NCBI GenBank assembly: GCA_965603495.1
Contig: CBFDDF010000001.1
Span: 682,001-746,000 of the forward strand
Direction of reading: 5' to 3'
Length of the DNA: 64,000 nt
Source: Thiomicrorhabdus sp965603495
Lineage (GTDB): Bacteria > Pseudomonadota > Gammaproteobacteria > Thiomicrospirales > Thiomicrospiraceae
This document shows, piece after piece, positions 42,642 through 51,190 of this stretch; positions within the stretch are counted from its first letter, which is position 1; every line of letters begins with the position of its first letter. Below the pieces are notes generated by a model. The model had not been told where the DNA came from. It saw only the letters and a list, made by a program, of their open reading frames with translations, and searched no databases. Position numbers and translations under genes: made by a program.

Positions 42642-45065
42642 CTAAAAATGGAGCTTATCGGAGAAGTCTCTTTTAAAGCGCTGATTAGGCGTGCCAATAC
42701 CTTTCAGTTCAAACTGAATTTGAATGCCATCATTATACAAGCCATTTACCAGTTGTGTGTGTTCTGCAACGATTTCGGCAGCCCAACAGCAACTATCGTA
42801 TCTTAAGCCTAAATTGCTTTCAAAGAGTCGATCTTTTTGTAAGTCATAATTAACGTAAGCCGCTAGTTCCCATTGGTTATTGAGGCGGGTGAATCCGCCC
42901 AAACTGATGGATTCCGTTTCGCTAGCGGTGCCTTGATTTTGTGCCAAATGATTCAGTAACACCGTATGGGTTGAACTCGGCTGCCATTTCATTCGACTGT
43001 TACTATTGGTCAGACGATACTCATCTGGATCTAGCTGAATGGTGGATGAAAAATATAGCTCTGAGAAGTTTATGCCTAAGGTTACAAATAGATCAGACAC
43101 TGCTGTGGTTTCAGGGGTGTTACCCGTCAGCACTACTTGGCGATCTTCGAGGTAAAGAATTTGACCAATGCCTGCATCGGCTATCTGTCGACCATTTTCA
43201 TCTAATAAACGTGTAGTCAGTGCACTGGCAACTTGATTAGCATCGCCAATGCGGTCTGAACCTGTAAAGCGGTTTAGGGAGAATAAGTTACTAAACGCCA
43301 AGCTGCGATTTGCGGTATCAAATAATGGAATGTTCGACTGATCTTCATAAGGTACATAAAGATATTGAACTTGTGGTTCCAATGTTTGTGTCAATTGATT
43401 GCCGAAGAGTTCAAGTGGTCGTTCAAAAAACAAGCCGCTTTTAAGGGCAAATTGTGGCACAAAACGGCTAATCGAGGATTCGCCAGTGGTGTTGTAACCA
43501 TTGTCATGCATTTGATACTGGGTTTGATTGGCAACAACGATGCCTTTCAGGTTGCCAAAGGGTTTGCTGATCTGGTATTCAAGAGAAGGTTGCAAATGCA
43601 TACGGAGCGCTTCGGGTTTGCTATGTTCTGCATCCGGCATGGCAAACTCAGTGGCATTTGTTTGCAGGTCCATTCTTAAACGGTCGAATTGGCGACTATA
43701 ATCTACGCCGATTTCAGGCAGTTTTTCATAGTTGAGTCTGGCATTCCGTAACCTAAGGTAATTTAATATCTGCGCATAAGCGTGTAGATCATCTTGACGA
43801 TAATCGAGTTTCAAATGACGTTCGGTTTGAGTGACCGTTTTTAAAGCAGGTTCAACGGGTATGTCGGCAAAAAAGTTTTCATCAGAGACGGCATGCCACA
43901 GAATATTGCTGCTAAAACCTTCCCCCCAGTTTTGGGTCGCATTTAAACTGGTTCTCCAACGGCTTTCCAATGTCTCACCAATGATCAAGTTCCCGGCAGA
44001 ATCGGTTGTTGTCAAGCCTTCTTCAGCGGTAAGTTGATCCTGTAAAACCGTTACATCCCAAACCACATTGTGGATGCTATTACCATGCTGCCCGAGATAG
44101 CGGAATTCATTATCCAGTGCCAACCCCCGTTCGGTCATGGGCATAATCGTCAGAGTGTCATCTATATTGGGAGCGATATTGAAAAAATAGGGCAGTTTAA
44201 GGTAATTAATCGACTCGTTTTGGGTCAAGGATTTATAAGCGCCGAATTCAGGGAACAGCAAACCGCTGGCTCGATCATCTAAAGGGTAGTCAAAGTACGG
44301 CGTATAGAAAATAGGCACGTCTTTGAAATACAAAGTCGTGTTTTTACCGATGACTCGACGCGTTTGATTATTAATCTTAAGTTGCTCAAACTTGAGATCC
44401 CACGGCACACTACCATCTGCCTGACGTTTACAAGCGGTTAAGCTGGCCCGATCAAGTTCTGCTTGATCATTGGCTTTTTTGATAATGATGTTTTTAGATT
44501 GTCCATAAACCCGACTCGGCAAAACTTGATACTCGGTATCGCTGAGAATCGCAGTTTGGGTGTTTTCATCAAGATCTGCTGACGCCGCTTTAACCAGTAA
44601 TTGCGGTTGATGTAGTTCGACATGGCCGAAAAATTGCGCCGTTTTCTGAGTCTTGTCATACAACATCTTATCGCTCAAAACGACCAGGCCTGGTTGTTTA
44701 AAGCGCGCTTGACCAATGAATTGGTATGTCGTTGGGGTGGGTTGAATGAGTTCATCAGCTTCTAACGATTGCGGTGCTGTAGATTCTGTTTGAACTGTAT
44801 TCGCGACAACTTCAGCAGGAATCGGTTGCAGTGGGGTTATCAAATCCGGTAAGCAGCTTTGTGCGGTCGTCTCAGCAAGGATAGGGGGGCTGAATCCTAT
44901 ACATACAAACAGGCTTGCTAGCAATAGCGGGCTGCAATCCTGGTTAGATTTTCGCGACCATTGAGGAGGAAAAACGCTTACAATAGCCCTTTTTTTCATC
45001 AGGGTGTTAGGCGCGAACGATTTAATAAATTTTAATGGAGTATTTGACATCAAGCGGATAATCAT
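42642..45065 (-). CDS. lptD: LPS-assembly protein LptD
   Basis: 807-residue outer-membrane protein that inserts lipopolysaccharide with LptE. A signal region ends ILAE near residue 64; an OstA/LptA-like N domain (about 110-260) precedes the barrel, which ends LHF. Cys near the mature N-terminus (QSCLPD), and CKRQADG and DSCCWAAE further on, could supply the inter-domain disulfides. The true start may be Met6 or Met23, since residues 1-22 are atypical. Contains an exact palindrome copy at 44683-44694. Confidence 0.93.
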   Translation of the reverse strand: MIIRLMSNTPLKFIKSFAPNTLMKKRAIVSVFPPQWSRKSNQDCSPLLLASLFVCIGFSPPILAETTAQSCLPDLITPLQPIPAEVVANTVQTESTAPQSLEADELIQPTPTTYQFIGQARFKQPGLVVLSDKMLYDKTQKTAQFFGHVELHQPQLLVKAASADLDENTQTAILSDTEYQVLPSRVYGQSKNIIIKKANDQAELDRASLTACKRQADGSVPWDLKFEQLKINNQTRRVIGKNTTLYFKDVPIFYTPYFDYPLDDRASGLLFPEFGAYKSLTQNESINYLKLPYFFNIAPNIDDTLTIMPMTERGLALDNEFRYLGQHGNSIHNVVWDVTVLQDQLTAEEGLTTTDSAGNLIIGETLESRWRTSLNATQNWGEGFSSNILWHAVSDENFFADIPVEPALKTVTQTERHLKLDYRQDDLHAYAQILNYLRLRNARLNYEKLPEIGVDYSRQFDRLRMDLQTNATEFAMPDAEHSKPEALRMHLQPSLEYQISKPFGNLKGIVVANQTQYQMHDNGYNTTGESSISRFVPQFALKSGLFFERPLELFGNQLTQTLEPQVQYLYVPYEDQSNIPLFDTANRSLAFSNLFSLNRFTGSDRIGDANQVASALTTRLLDENGRQIADAGIGQILYLEDRQVVLTGNTPETTAVSDLFVTLGINFSELYFSSTIQLDPDEYRLTNSNSRMKWQPSSTHTVLLNHLAQNQGTASETESISLGGFTRLNNQWELAAYVNYDLQKDRLFESNLGLRYDSCCWAAEIVAEHTQLVNGLYNDGIQIQFELKGIGTPNQRFKRDFSDKLHF
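44683..44694. repeat. ACCAGGCCTGGT palindrome, copy 11 (inside lptD)
   Basis: Exact copy in lptD, read on the minus strand as Q-P-G-L-V-V, a different frame from the xerD and valS copies. Confidence 0.9.
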
Positions 45066-45118
45066 TAACTATGCGTAAAAGTTTATTTTAACCGAGTATT
45101 ACCCTGAGTATTAGCCTT

Positions 45119-46168
45119 ATGGAACCCATTGTGGACGAAAGATTTGAAATAATGTTAGATTGGCTGAAAAATCAGCCATTATTAGCGGGTTGTGAGGTGT
45201 CACATCCCGTTCCTGCTTCCAGTGACGCAAGCTTTAGGCGTTACTTTAGGATTTTTGCCAACTCAGAAGAAAACGGTGAAACCTCCTATATTATTATGGA
45301 TGCACCGGTTGAACATGAAGACTGCCGTCCATTTATTGCCGTCTCTGCCCAATTAAATAGCATGGGCTTGCAGGTGCCTAAGGTTTTGGCGCAAAATTTG
45401 ATACAAGGTTTTTTACTGCTGACGGACTTGGGAACCACCACTTATTTGTCCGCATTAGAAGGCGCCAGCGAAGTTGAGGCAGATCGGCTCTATCAGGATG
45501 CTTTATCCGCTTTAGTGCGTTTGCAGAAAAATGGTCAGAGCGCCGCCCAACAACTACCTGCTTATAATCAGGCACTTTTAGAAACAGAGATGAACCTGTT
45601 CCCTGACTGGTTGGTCGGCACGCATCTGAATTTGTCTTTAGATAAGGTTGAAAAGCATAACTGGCAAACAGTGCAGCAAGGGTTGCAGAAATCTGCCATG
45701 GGGCAACCTCAAACCTATGTGCACCGTGACTATCACAGCCGTAATCTGATGGTGACCTCGCAAGACAATCCAGGTGTTTTGGATTTTCAAGATGCGGTGC
45801 ATGGTGCACTGACTTATGACGCGGTCTCCCTACTGAGAGATTGTTATATTGCGTGGCCGAAAGAGCAAGTCAGCGAATGGCAGAGAAGTTATTTCTTACA
45901 GTTATGCGAAGCCAAGTTGGTCAGTAAAGGTGAGTGGCAAGCCTTTCAAAAATCAATGGATTGGATGGGAATACAACGTCATTTAAAAGCCTCGGGTATT
46001 TTCTGTCGATTGGCGCATCGCGACGATAAGGACGGTTATCTCAACGATATCCCACTCACTTTAGATTATTTGGTACAGGTGGGATCTTTGTATCCTGAAA
46101 TGACCGACTTGGTACGCTTGCTGGAAAATAAAATATTGCCGAAGTTTGAAGAGCTCAGCAATCAATAA
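45119..46168 (+). CDS. amgK: AmgK-like sugar kinase (aminoglycoside phosphotransferase family)
   Basis: 349-residue APH-fold kinase. Motifs: FRRYFRI near 38, catalytic YVHRDYHSRNLMV (about 199) and metal-binding VLDFQDAVHGAL. Its place beside lptD and directly ahead of a MurU-type nucleotidyltransferase matches the Pseudomonas amgK-murU pair, which phosphorylates N-acetylmuramate/GlcNAc at the anomeric position in peptidoglycan recycling. Divergent from lptD, 53 bp between starts. Confidence 0.82.
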   Translation: MEPIVDERFEIMLDWLKNQPLLAGCEVSHPVPASSDASFRRYFRIFANSEENGETSYIIMDAPVEHEDCRPFIAVSAQLNSMGLQVPKVLAQNLIQGFLLLTDLGTTTYLSALEGASEVEADRLYQDALSALVRLQKNGQSAAQQLPAYNQALLETEMNLFPDWLVGTHLNLSLDKVEKHNWQTVQQGLQKSAMGQPQTYVHRDYHSRNLMVTSQDNPGVLDFQDAVHGALTYDAVSLLRDCYIAWPKEQVSEWQRSYFLQLCEAKLVSKGEWQAFQKSMDWMGIQRHLKASGIFCRLAHRDDKDGYLNDIPLTLDYLVQVGSLYPEMTDLVRLLENKILPKFEELSNQ

Positions 46169-46191
46169 TAGTTAATGGGTAGAATTCAGCG

Positions 46192-46920
46192 ATGACAGTC
46201 GACAATGTAAATAATGAAAGAACAGCGCCAGTCAAAGCGATGATTCTGGCCGCAGGTCGCGGCAATCGATTTCGACCGTTAACGGATTCTGTGCCAAAAC
46301 CACTGATTGAAGTTTGTGGTAAACCCTTGATTGAATATCACATTGAAAAGCTCGCTAAGGCTGGTGTGAATGAGATTGTTATTAACCATGCCTGGTTAGG
46401 CCACAAGATTGAGGCGGCTTTAGGCAATGGAGAACGTTGGGGCCTGAAAATTCACTACTCCGCTGAGCCTGCAGGCGGGCTAGAAACGGCGGGGGGCATT
46501 ATTCAAGCCTTACCATTATTAGGACAAGCGCCATTTTTAGTCATTAATGGCGATGTCTATTCCGACTTTACCTTTGAGCCTTTACTACAACAAGCCATCA
46601 CGATGCGCTCAGCAACGGAGATTGAGGCTTTTTTAATGTTAGTGCCCAGCCCAGACCACAATACCCAAGGGGACTTTGGTTTACTGGACAATCAACAGGT
46701 AACTGAAAGTGGCCATTACACGTTTTCTGGGATGAGTGTCTTGCACCCAAAATTGTTCTCAGGCATGGAGATCGGCTTCATCAAGTTGGCACCACTTCTT
46801 AGGCAAGCGATGCACAAACAACAGGTGATTGGCGACGTTTTTGACGGCTTCTGGTCTGATGTGGGGACTTTCGAGCGACTCCAGGCGACTGAAGCTGTTG
46901 TTTGTCCTTTTAAAAAGTAA
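46192..46920 (+). CDS. murU: MurU-like nucleotidyltransferase
   Basis: 242-residue sugar-phosphate nucleotidyltransferase. The opening KAMILAAGRGNRFRPLTDSVPKPLIEV is the nucleotide-binding signature, and NGDVYSDF and SDVGTFERLQ hold metal and sugar residues. As the partner of AmgK, it is predicted to make UDP-MurNAc from MurNAc-1-phosphate, bypassing the fosfomycin-sensitive step. The gene starts 23 bp after amgK. Confidence 0.83.
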   Translation: MTVDNVNNERTAPVKAMILAAGRGNRFRPLTDSVPKPLIEVCGKPLIEYHIEKLAKAGVNEIVINHAWLGHKIEAALGNGERWGLKIHYSAEPAGGLETAGGIIQALPLLGQAPFLVINGDVYSDFTFEPLLQQAITMRSATEIEAFLMLVPSPDHNTQGDFGLLDNQQVTESGHYTFSGMSVLHPKLFSGMEIGFIKLAPLLRQAMHKQQVIGDVFDGFWSDVGTFERLQATEAVVCPFKK

Positions 46921-47041
46921 GGTTACCTATTTAATTGTTGATTTGAGATAATTATCCAGCCGATTTTGCCCTGCTCTATCTTGAGTTATTTACAATGAAG
47001 TTAAGTAAGTGATTTATTAAAAAAACTGGAAAAGGAAAACC

Positions 47042-47308
47042 ATGAGCCATAAGCATAAAGTGATTATTGAAAAGATTTTTGCACACCCAATTGCAACGAA
47101 CATAGATTGGAAAAAGTTACAGCATGCGTTAGAGAGTTTTGGGGCAGAGATTGATATTTCAAATACCAATAAAGCCAAAGTAACTCTTCGTGGGCAAGAG
47201 ATTGTTTTAGGACTACCGCATCACGGTCACGAGTTGGCAGATAAGGATGAAGTCACTAAGCTAAGACATTTCTTAGAGTCCATTGAGCTGACGCCAGATA
47301 CGATTTAA
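47042..47308 (+). CDS. HicA-like (YcfA superfamily) small protein
   Basis: 88-residue basic protein resembling the HicA mRNA-interferase fold: KHKVIIEKIFAHPIATNIDWKKLQHALESFGAEI, a strand with KAKVTLRGQEIVLGLPHHGHEL, then KLRHFLESIEL. The catalytic His expected in HicA may be the H in PHHGHE. No HicB antitoxin is adjacent, so it may be an orphan or a non-toxin relative. RBS AAAAGGAAAA. Ends at the terminator at 47326. Confidence 0.65.
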   Translation: MSHKHKVIIEKIFAHPIATNIDWKKLQHALESFGAEIDISNTNKAKVTLRGQEIVLGLPHHGHELADKDEVTKLRHFLESIELTPDTI

Positions 47309-47325
47309 TCGATCTGAAAATCTTA

Positions 47326-47355
47326 TAAAAAAGGCCCGAATTTCGGGCCTTTTTT
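47326..47355. terminator. bidirectional terminator
   Basis: AAAAAAGGCCCGAA and TTCGGGCCTTTTTT form a perfect stem with almost no loop. This convergent junction lacks the palindromic repeat. Confidence 0.88.
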
Positions 47356-47386
47356 GTGGGTGCTACTTTTGTTTAGTGGCAAAGTG

Positions 47387-48247
47387 CTAGGCCGGTTTTC
47401 TGTTTACCCACCAACCAAAAAAAGCGCCCGTGAAAAACATAATCAATGAGTAAGTGACTGCAGGAATCATCATCACTTCATTGCCAATCAAAGATCCCGC
47501 TACGACCAACGCTAAAGTGCCATTTTGAATACCCACTTCAAACCCAATTGAAACCGCTTGCGGACGCGATAATTTTGCCAGTTTAGCCATTTGGTAACCC
47601 ACCGCCAAAACAACGACATTCAACATGAAAGTCGCCAGGCCTGCCTGGGCAAAAAAGCCGAATACATTATCGGCATGTTTGAGCACAATCAAACCAATAA
47701 TAAGTATTAAGAAAAACAGAGAGAACCACTTTAGTTTGTTTTCAATGTTTTCAGCGGCGTTTGGCCAGCGAGACAAAACAAACATGCCTAATGCCACTGG
47801 AATTAAGGTAATCACCAATAACTGCAGTATGGTTTTAAGGATTGGAATATTGAATTCACTGTCTGAACCCATGAAGTAAGTCATGCTCAAGGCGGCAACT
47901 AATGGAATGGTAAAAGGGGTTATCAGACTCACGACTGCGGTTAAGCTAATCGAAAGCGAAACATCACCTTTAGACAGGTAAGTAAACATGTTTGAGGTCG
48001 CGCCACCTGGGGCTAGCGCAATAATCATCAATCCCACTGCAATTTCTGGCGGTAGGTTTAATAGTACTGCGATTGCAAAGGCAATTAACGGCAGTACTAA
48101 CATTTGACCAATAAAACCTATGGTTACGGCTTTGGGGGCTTTTAAAACGTCTTTAAAGTCGTTTAAACGTAATGACAACCCCATGCCGAACATAATTAGA
48201 AAGAGTGAAGCGGGCAGGATAACTTTGGTTAACAGATCAGGGGACAT
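47387..48247 (-). CDS. bile acid:sodium symporter family transporter (BASS)
   Basis: 286-residue inner-membrane protein with about nine or ten helices of the BASS fold. Family motifs: APGGATSNMFTYLSKGDVSLSISLTAVVSL and the E-x-G-x-Q-N motif GFEVGIQNGTLALVV. Substrates in the family range from bile acids to organic anions and pyruvate; none is evident here. The start is set at ATG 48247 (MSPDLL), with GGAA upstream; ATG 48259 is in frame and also possible. Confidence 0.85.
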   Translation of the reverse strand: MSPDLLTKVILPASLFLIMFGMGLSLRLNDFKDVLKAPKAVTIGFIGQMLVLPLIAFAIAVLLNLPPEIAVGLMIIALAPGGATSNMFTYLSKGDVSLSISLTAVVSLITPFTIPLVAALSMTYFMGSDSEFNIPILKTILQLLVITLIPVALGMFVLSRWPNAAENIENKLKWFSLFFLILIIGLIVLKHADNVFGFFAQAGLATFMLNVVVLAVGYQMAKLAKLSRPQAVSIGFEVGIQNGTLALVVAGSLIGNEVMMIPAVTYSLIMFFTGAFFGWWVNRKPA

Positions 48248-48323
48248 AATGATTTCCATTCAATTTTAGGGTTGCAGAGATTGTAGGGGATTTTAGGTGT
48301 AAATCCAATGAAAGGTTTGGCTT

Positions 48324-48335
48324 ACCAGGCCTGGT
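48324..48335. repeat. ACCAGGCCTGGT palindrome, copy 12
   Basis: Perfect palindrome extended to CTTACC..GGTAAG. The only copy in a divergent promoter gap; 77 bp from the BASS start and 168 bp from the kinase start. Confidence 0.95.
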
Positions 48336-48502
48336 AAGTTTAATTTCTAGCGAATTTAAGGATTTAAAACCTAGAAATAAGCCGTGATATATTTGGGGTT
48401 TTTGTCTCGTTTAAAACGTTATAGAATGATTGGCTTTATGCAGACCGTATTGAATTCCATTGTATATACAAAACTTGAAGTTGTTAAATAGGGCAAAAAT
48501 AG

Positions 48503-49549
48503 ATGTGGGATATTATTCTAGAGAGTGTTAGATCTGGCGTAATTGCTCTGATTCTTTTTTATATATATAACGTGGGTAGAGAGCGTGGCTTTGATAAGCT
48601 TCGGGGTTGGAAGACGATTCTTGCAGGCTGGTCTTTAATCTTACTTGGTAGTTTGCTTGATATTACCGATAACTTTGAAAGCTTAAATTGGTTATTGATT
48701 GTCGGTGACACTGAAGTAGAAGCCTTTTTGGAAAAATTTGTTGGCTATCTATTGGGTTATGTATTCTTATTTTTTGGTTTTTTATATTGGTTGCCGGCGG
48801 GGGCAATCAAAATGGAGAGTTTAAAGAGTGATTTTGTATCCACGGTGAGTCATGAGCTGAGAACACCACTTACCGCAATCTACGGTTCACTTAAGATGAT
48901 ATCGAGTGGAAAATTAGGTGAGATACCAGCGTCAGCACAATTGCCTTTAGATATGGCTCTCAGAAATAGTGAACGATTAACACGGTTAGTGAATGATATT
49001 TTGGATATGGATAAACTCCAGAACGGCCAGATGGGGATGGTGTTACTGGACTATGATGCAAAGATCTTAGTTGAGGAAGCCATTGCCGCCAACATGCATT
49101 ATGCCAATGAGTATCATGTAAATTTTGTGATGGATAACGAAAGTGAGTCTGATTTTATTTGCGTAGACTCCAATCGATTCATGCAGATAATGGATAATTT
49201 GTTATCTAATGCGGCTAAATTCTCTCAGGACAATGGAACGGTTTCTATTAGTCTCACAACCAATAATGGCTATCTGCGCGTCACCGTTAAAGATAACGGT
49301 AAAGGCATTGATGAAGACTCTCAATCATTAATATTCAAGCGATTCTTTCAGGAGAATAGTGGCAATACACGCCATTCTGGTGGTACCGGGCTCGGCCTTG
49401 CAATTAGTAAAGGTTTGGTTGAAGGGATGAAGGGGAAAATCGGTTTCTCGACAGAGGTCGGCGTAGGCACTGCATTTTATTTTGATTTGCCCATCAGCCA
49501 ACAACCATCGGATGCTCTCTTGAACATGGGGTATACATACAATAATTAG
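48503..49549 (+). CDS. orphan membrane sensor histidine kinase
   Basis: 348-residue kinase. About three membrane helices in residues 10-100, no periplasmic domain, then HisKA with His in STVSHELRTPLTAIYGSL (about 115-125) and HATPase with NLLSNAAKFSQDNGT and GGTGLGLAISKGLVE. The N-terminal topology is like simple membrane-bound regulators. No response regulator gene lies next to it, so its partner is elsewhere. RBS AGGG near 48490. Confidence 0.85.
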   Translation: MWDIILESVRSGVIALILFYIYNVGRERGFDKLRGWKTILAGWSLILLGSLLDITDNFESLNWLLIVGDTEVEAFLEKFVGYLLGYVFLFFGFLYWLPAGAIKMESLKSDFVSTVSHELRTPLTAIYGSLKMISSGKLGEIPASAQLPLDMALRNSERLTRLVNDILDMDKLQNGQMGMVLLDYDAKILVEEAIAANMHYANEYHVNFVMDNESESDFICVDSNRFMQIMDNLLSNAAKFSQDNGTVSISLTTNNGYLRVTVKDNGKGIDEDSQSLIFKRFFQENSGNTRHSGGTGLGLAISKGLVEGMKGKIGFSTEVGVGTAFYFDLPISQQPSDALLNMGYTYNN

Positions 49550-49639
49550 GCTTGCAGTTAAGTTAAATCGGCCAGGCTAGGCTCGTTAACTGTAAAATAA
49601 CCTGTTCAAAATTCAAATTTAAAACCAAGTAGCAGCTTC

Positions 49640-50167
49640 ATGCACCCCAAACCCTCGCCAAATTATCTTGCCAGTTATTCTGTAACGCTGACAGATCAGA
49701 TTCATAGTTTGATCGCTCAAGGCAGATTGGGCGAGATACTCTTGAAAAAATATCCGCAAGCACATTCTGTTCGCACAGATAAAGCGCTCTATGATTACGT
49801 CATGGAACTAAAAAATAACTATCTGCGTAAGGCGCCACAATTTAACAAGGTAGCGTTTGATAGTAAACTCCATTTGACGCATAAGGCTTTGGGTACACAC
49901 ACCAGTAAATCGACCAAACATGGTTCAAAGCTTAAGGCGAAAAAGGAGATCCATGTGGCGTCGGTGTTTAAGGCCATGCCACTTGAGTTTTTACGAATGA
50001 TTGTGGTGCACGAATTAGCGCACATCAAAGAGCACGATCACAACAAAGCTTTCTATCAACTGTGTTTGCATATGGAGCCTGACTATCATCAGTTAGAGTT
50101 TGATTTACGGGCTTATCTGACTTATCTAGATGCGAAAGGTGAGCCGCTTTGGTCGGTTACAAGTTAA
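49640..50167 (+). CDS. YgjP-like zinc metallopeptidase-domain protein
   Basis: 175-residue protein with the HExxH zinc motif in IVVHELAHIKEHDHNKAFYQL (about 128-150) and a third ligand likely in HDHNKAF. The fold is the DUF45/YgjP (WLM/SprT-like) type. N-terminal region is basic with KLHLTHKALGTHTSKS. No substrate is known for the family. It ends 29 bp before a palindromic repeat copy and is convergent with the CZB gene. Confidence 0.8.
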   Translation: MHPKPSPNYLASYSVTLTDQIHSLIAQGRLGEILLKKYPQAHSVRTDKALYDYVMELKNNYLRKAPQFNKVAFDSKLHLTHKALGTHTSKSTKHGSKLKAKKEIHVASVFKAMPLEFLRMIVVHELAHIKEHDHNKAFYQLCLHMEPDYHQLEFDLRAYLTYLDAKGEPLWSVTS

Positions 50168-50484
50168 GAAACAGTCTTACGATGGTAGTCAATTGACCAG
50201 GCCTGGTAGCTTAAAAGTGGCGTGTTTAATCTGTTTAAGAAGTGTTGTGCTCAGTAGATTTGTGCCGCTTGAGTGTCAGTAAGCTGTATCAGTTCATGTT
50301 CAAGGGAATTACACGCTTCCATTAGTTTTTAGAAATCCCGATGGTCTGTTGTGCTAACAGGTCAATGGCAACTTGTTTTTTACTTGATTTTAGCTTTAGA
50401 GCTAAAGAGTGAGGAGGCTTCTGCTTCGGTTTGTAAAGCCTGTAAACATGGGCAATTAATGTTCAAAATCAAGTTGGCTTAATT
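50168..50484. other. 317-bp gap between the YgjP-like and CZB genes
   Basis: Contains a palindrome copy (50196-50207) and a 7-bp hairpin TTTAGCT/AGCTAAA (50389-50406). A short frame on the minus strand ending near 50376 reads NCPCLQALQTEAEASSLF; it is about 30 codons, opens with TTG and may be the worn end of a lost gene. No convincing gene. Confidence 0.5.
50196..50207. repeat. ACCAGGCCTGGT palindrome, copy 13
   Basis: Perfect palindrome 29 bp after the YgjP-like gene, between convergent genes. Confidence 0.95.
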
Positions 50485-50934
50485 TTAGTAAAGTTGCTGC
50501 AACTCTTCATCGCTCATGTCTCGTACTTCACGCTCTAACACCTGAATCGCTTCTAATAAGGTTTCAGAAATAGAGATGAGTTGTTCCATTAACTTTTCAG
50601 CTTCAGCTTGATTTCTTGCCTGGATCTTGGCTTTTGACCCAAAAACTTTTCCAAACAACGATTGAGTAACCTCGCCGAACAATAGCTTGAATATTTTCAT
50701 ATAGGTTTGATGCAACATAGCATGTGGCGTATCAATAGAACTGTATGCACTAAGAGAAGAGAGGATTTGTCCTTGGCCATAGTACCATTGGCCAAATTTA
50801 CAATTGGTATGAATGACGGGAACATGGTCTTGCTCAATGGAAAACCCCGCAACAATTGCTTGAGCATAAGCACGCCATTTAATATGGGCTGCTTTTGCCG
50901 CACGTAACTGCGTTATTATCTCTCTTTTATCCAT
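50485..50934 (-). CDS. standalone CZB (chemoreceptor zinc-binding) domain protein
   Basis: 149-residue protein. The CZB zinc ligands are visible as H17 (AAHIKW), C45 (NCKFGQWYYG), H71 and H75 (PHAMLHQTY). CZB domains are usually fused to chemoreceptors or diguanylate cyclases and sense zinc or oxidants such as hypochlorous acid; here nothing is fused, only a C-terminal helical stretch (about 100-149). It probably acts as a diffusible sensor or zinc buffer; the partner is unknown. RBS GGA close to the start. Confidence 0.8.
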   Translation of the reverse strand: MDKREIITQLRAAKAAHIKWRAYAQAIVAGFSIEQDHVPVIHTNCKFGQWYYGQGQILSSLSAYSSIDTPHAMLHQTYMKIFKLLFGEVTQSLFGKVFGSKAKIQARNQAEAEKLMEQLISISETLLEAIQVLEREVRDMSDEELQQLY

Positions 50935-51190
50935 CTATTGGTCCTTGTCTAACTTGCTTTATGAATGATTAAAGTAAGCAAGTTGTTTGCCGTTTGAGTT
51001 CTATCGGTGGATTTTTGAATTTATTGTATATAGAAGTTAAAAAATAAACGATATGCGTAATATTATCAAGTTTTTGTGGGTGAAAACTGAAGTTTAGTGC
51101 CTGAATAGGTTGATTCATTTTCAATGAGTAGAATCGACTATAATGTTTCGAGAAAATTTAAGCTGAAATTAAATGAATAAGGATATTGAT

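Noticed and set aside
48324..48335. The palindromic repeat as a rho-independent terminator
   Set aside because: It has no loop and no T tract, one copy lies in a divergent promoter gap, and true terminators occur separately beside many copies.
50376..50480. Short minus-strand frame reading NCPCLQALQTEAEASSLF
   Set aside because: Only about 30 codons, TTG start, no ribosome site and an in-frame stop directly upstream; kept only as a possible gene remnant.
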